A stretch of 59,182 nt of DNA. Origin: Globisporangium splendens. Taxonomy: Eukaryota > Oomycota > Peronosporomycetes > Pythiales > Pythiaceae. The translations under genes and the position numbers were made by a program. Every line of letters starts with the position of its first letter. Positions within the stretch are counted from its first letter, which is position 1. A model generated the notes under the pieces. That model made no database searches and had not been told where the DNA came from. It saw only the letters and a program-made list of their open reading frames with translations. The stretch spans positions 1 through 59,182 of the forward strand of contig VFIW01000175.1 in assembly GCA_006386115.1 (NCBI GenBank). The letters are read 5' to 3'. Of this stretch, positions 55,695 through 59,182 are shown piece by piece.

Positions 55695-57246
55695 TGTATC
55701 TCTCGCAGAAGGGCTTTGTTTATCATTTGAGTGCTCCATCTAGTGTCCTCCCCTTCAAGCGGGAGTCGCAGCACTGTTGCAGCAGATATCGGTTTGCCCG
55801 AGAGCTCGGGGGTGTGTTGGTAAACCGCTAAATAACATGCATTTTTGTTGCCTGTTCGATAGCGTGCAATCTCAAATGGTAAGCTGTGCTGTGCGTTGTA
55901 CTCACAGCAGATCTCGCATCGAAAGATCTTGTGATACCCTCTAAATCAGGCTTGACCAACAAATCAGACATGCATCGACTTCAGCTCCCCTGATAAGCTC
56001 AGTTTTCCGCAGAAAGCTGCAAAAAAGCCACATGTGCTTTCATTCCGTTCGTATCGCAGCTGCTCGTAGGATAGGATATGGTGCACGACAGCAATCCACA
56101 GACTACCGACTAGAAGCATATGCTCGCGCAATGCACCGTGGCGTTTTATATAAATGCTGGATGCCATAACTGTACACAATCGAAAGCATTGTTCCGCCAT
56201 CGTCGTCCGTGCTATTGCCCAGTGCCAGTTACGCTCCAGCACACGCGTACGATATACGATGCATGTTCGTGGTGTAATAATTCTGAGCTATATCGGCGCA
56301 AGTACGTATGTCGTTGCATGGCGTAGAGGTGGACCAGGTCTACCCACAAAAGTGATCCACAGTTTCCCTCTCGCTGCACGATTGACCGTCACTTTTCACA
56401 TATCACACTTATATACTTGAACGGGAGGTTGAAGTGGCTCGCCTGGTTTCTGCACCGCTGCTGTATCCATTCAGCAAATCCGGCTCTTTTGCTGGGACAG
56501 TCTTGAACCCTTTTCTAACTGTGCCCTGTATGCCCGCAACTTCCGCCTTGCATAAGCAACGACTGACGTTGTGGAGATGCTGCAATAGTCAGTTGACCCG
56601 AGTGTAATATGTAGAGTATGTGCACTTTCATTTTCTTCAGGCCGTCACACTCCACAGACACGATTTTGTCAGAGGCACTCAGTGGCGGAGGAAACAAGCA
56701 TAGAGCACAAGCGCTTCCCTCTATACATCCCATTTACCAACACTCTGACCTGTTTAAATCACTTATCACCAATACAGTATTCAATATAGGGAGGAAACGT
56801 GTCTGAACTTGCCACTCAGCTTGCTCGCCCATTTTCTACATCGCCTCTCGTCTCTACGCGCAAGTGTGTCTTCTTACAATACGACCGTAGTATAGCACTC
56901 ACCCTCTTCTCACGAAATGCCTCTCCGTCGAGCCACATAGGCATCCAGCAGCCTCGACCAGCTGGGTCAGCGCGCATGGATACCTGCCACCCTCTCTCTC
57001 TTCGTCTCCAGTCCGCCTCTACTCTAGTAAACACACTCCGATATGACACAGAGGCGTGGCTCCCATCCAGTCACGATGTAGAAACCTCCTCGTTTCTATA
57101 CGGCGCAAAAGCGTTTCGTGCGTCACCATTTGAAGTAACCCGCCATTCGCCTACCGCAGTTGCTTTCCCTTCCGCATTCCCCAATTTACAGCTTCGCGCG
57201 CACTCGGTCCATTTGTCATTCGTTCGCGTTCTTCCCTACGGCATCC
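55695..57246. other. intergenic region between the elicitor genes
   Basis: No gene seen. A plus-strand frame at 56,799-57,329 runs over the start of the next gene in another frame and has no motif. The right end is a core promoter. Confidence 0.55.
57216..57222 (+). promoter_or_regulatory. initiator of the second elicitor gene
   Basis: TCATTCG, close to the oomycete initiator, 31 bases before the ATG at 57247. Confidence 0.35.
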
Positions 57247-59182
57247 ATGGTGTCGACGATGCTGCTGTTCACGCGCTGCGTTGCGATCGCGCTGCTCGGC
57301 GCCACTTCGGCGCGCGCCTCCAAGTTTGAAGACAACCCCGTGACGACCTCGTTCGAGGACAAGGCGCTGCTCAACCATCACCACCCGGCCTTCGGCGCCG
57401 ACGTGGCCCCGGAAGTGATCGAGTACCGCATCGCCGAGGTCGTCGAACCGCTCCCGAGAGTCACGAATGCCTCGACGCCTCAACCGGAAGCCACGGTCGG
57501 TGCGGCCAACTTCCGACGCCTCGAAGCTTCGAACGCCGATATCGAGCGCTTGGAGAAGTATTTTGGGACGCCGATGGAGCTCAACTTCGCGACGCTCAAC
57601 AAGCAGTACAAGTCGGCGAAGGTTGATCCAGCACCGTGGCCAAGCAGCTACTGGCCGGTCTACGCGGACGGCATCAACTACCGCTGGCAAGGCAGCGACG
57701 TACTGAGTCCATCCGAAAAGTACGCGACGGCGTATGGCCTCAGTGTCAAGGAGTTCACGGCCAAGGTCTCGCAAAGCAACGGCATTTTGTCGCAATCCAG
57801 GCGCAGATCGTGCAAAGTAACATCTGAGTGTGACAGCTTAAAGGATGGCAGCGTGTGTGGGATTCGTCAAGGAGAGTCGAAAGGCTACTGTATCCCCGGG
57901 TGGTTTGGTATCTGTCACGCGTGGGCTCCAGCGGCGATCCTAGAGAAGGAACCCAAATGTGCCGTGAAGAAAGGCAGTGTTACTTTCCAACCGTACGACA
58001 TCAAGGGACTGCTGACCCAGATCTACGATGGTGCTAGTGTGGATACGGTGTTCACTGGTGCTCGCTTCAACGGACCAGACATCCCGGCTGTTTTCGACGA
58101 GTATGGTCGCTACAAGGATGCTGCTCGCCGTGATCTTGGTCCAGGCTTCTTCCATATCGCGATCACCAACATCATGGGCAAATTCAAGAAGGGGTTCGTT
58201 GTGGATGTCACTGCAGGCTCCGAAGTGTGGAACCAACCTGTACGCGATTATGAAATTGCTGAAACGAAGGCGTTAACACTGTCGCAAGGAGCCAAGGAGT
58301 ATTTTCAGACCAACAAGTACCCTTTCAACAGTGATGCGAAATCCCTCATGTACGTGCACACCAAGTTTCGCTGGATCGTCGAGTCGGGAGAAGATGGTCC
58401 TCTGGTCGAGACCGGCGAGGTCGACAGATACACACAAACTGGAGACTACGAGTATCTTCTTGAATTGGATGCCCAGAATAACATCATCGGTGGAGAGTGG
58501 GTAGGCGGGTCTCGACAAGAGCACCCAGACTTCTTGTGGTTCCCAACCGATCGACCAGCTACATCCACAGTCACGAACGTTGGTTTGAGCTACAAAAACG
58601 TTCTGGAATTGCTCGAAGCATCAGTGAAATGTGTTGACCTAAACCCTGCGCCAACGCCAACGCCAACGCCAACGCCAACGCCAACGCCAACGCCAACGCC
58701 AACACCACGCCAACGCCAACGCCAACGCCAACGCCAACTCCAACGCCAACGTCATCTCCATCTCCAACGCCTACGCTGTCCCCAACTTCAACGCCAGAAC
58801 CGACTCCATCTCCAACGTCTACGCCGTCCCCAGACTTGACTCGAGCACCAACAACCGAGGCTCCAGCGACTACTCCTGCGCCAACACCAGAGACACTGGC
58901 ACCCACTCCAGATACTCCAGCGCCAACGACCGTTGCACCCTCACCCTCACCAACGCCAGATACACCAGCTCCAACGATTGAAACTCCTGCGCCAACGCCA
59001 GAAACTTCTACACCCACGCCAGATACTCCTGCACCAACGACTGAGACTCCAGCACCAACGACTGCTGCACCTTCATCGGCGACTGTTGAACCTGCACCAA
59101 CGCCAGATACTCCAGCACCAATCACTGTTGCACCTTCACCTATGCCAGATACCCCAGCACCAACGCCAGATACCCCAGCTCC
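57247..59182 (+). CDS. secreted transglutaminase elicitor, second copy, with mucin-like Thr/Pro tail; runs off the window, frame broken in repeat
   Basis: The start at 57247 gives a signal peptide ([24 protein letters not shown]); the in-frame upstream ATG at 57160 would bury it and is rejected. The catalytic domain is homologous to the first copy along its whole length, with candidate active-site Cys223 in [12 protein letters not shown] and a Pep-13-type motif [13 protein letters not shown] at residues 327-339, where Gly is replaced by Asp. After ...VDLNPAP the CCAACG repeat begins. The frame ends at 58839 because one A is missing near 58,706. In the shifted frame the Thr/Pro-rich sequence ([20 protein letters not shown]) continues open to the window end. 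No PAN or CBM1 domain is reached inside the window. It may be a wall-anchored, O-glycosylated stalk. It is a tandem duplicate of the 53.1 kb gene. Confidence 0.8.
58651..58760 (+). repeat. CCAACG hexanucleotide repeat in the second elicitor gene
   Basis: The same unit as at 54,603, pure for about 50 bases and then with AACACCACGCC at 58,701-58,711, where one base is missing relative to the unit. This moves the Thr-Pro frame. Confidence 0.8.

Noticed and set aside
56799..57329. 176-codon plus-strand frame upstream of the second elicitor gene
   Set aside because: It overlaps the promoter and signal-peptide region of a well supported gene in another frame and has no motif.
58571..59125. Minus-strand frame rich in Gly, Val and Ala
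   Set aside because: It is the complement of the Thr/Pro repeat; its regularity comes from the repeat.
1..59182. tRNA, rRNA, CRISPR arrays, bacterial operons
   Set aside because: None seen; gene structure and promoters are eukaryotic. A tRNA scan was not possible, so isolated tRNA genes cannot be strictly excluded.

Overview
The window reads as nuclear DNA of a plant-pathogenic-type oomycete (Phytophthora/Pythium lineage). The evidence is: short GT-AG introns; core promoters with the oomycete TCAYTYY initiator just upstream of several start codons; a Ty3/gypsy chromovirus; large near-identical transporter arrays; and, at the right end, two secreted transglutaminase-elicitor genes of the GP42/Pep-13 family, one joined to CBEL-type PAN/Apple and cellulose-binding modules. 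The species cannot be fixed from the sequence alone.

Layout. 1-5.8 kb is the 3' part of a Ty3/gypsy chromovirus. Its gag, protease and RT parts are decayed. Integrase plus chromodomain are intact (D,D35E), followed by a polypurine tract and the start of the 3' LTR; an open antisense reading frame with a coiled-coil overlaps this end. 6.4-6.7 kb is a frameshifted transposase-like remnant. 7.8-9.2 kb is the first of nine PHT1-like (major facilitator) phosphate:H+ symporter copies. 11.1-22.6 kb is one seven-exon gene for a chromatin-type protein of about 3661 residues: FYRN/FYRC, charged coiled coil, DDT, PDZ-like repeats, bromodomain-PHD, then a second bromodomain-PHD at the C terminus. 23.5-24.7 kb is a mitochondrial-carrier-family protein, probably a peroxisomal nucleotide carrier, and 24.9-25.9 kb a convergent PX-domain protein. 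25.9-29.9 kb is gene-poor.

29.9-51.2 kb holds the other eight transporter copies: seven intact (one with its substrate-site residues changed) and one broken. Tandem duplication (36.6 and 39.6 kb), inverted duplication (39.3-43.6 kb) and gene conversion are all visible, and duplicated upstream DNA carries a palindromic GAATCTT-AAGATTC element. 53.1-59.2 kb holds the two transglutaminase-elicitor genes. Both carry a Thr/Pro linker encoded by a CCAACG hexanucleotide repeat, and both lose frame inside that repeat. The second gene runs off the window.

Functional picture. The window joins nutrient acquisition (an amplified phosphate-transporter array), host-exposed wall-associated proteins (elicitor/CBEL fusion), a large epigenetic reader, and housekeeping trafficking/transport genes, separated by transposon debris. 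All assignments are from motifs and paralogue comparison by eye; no database search was possible.
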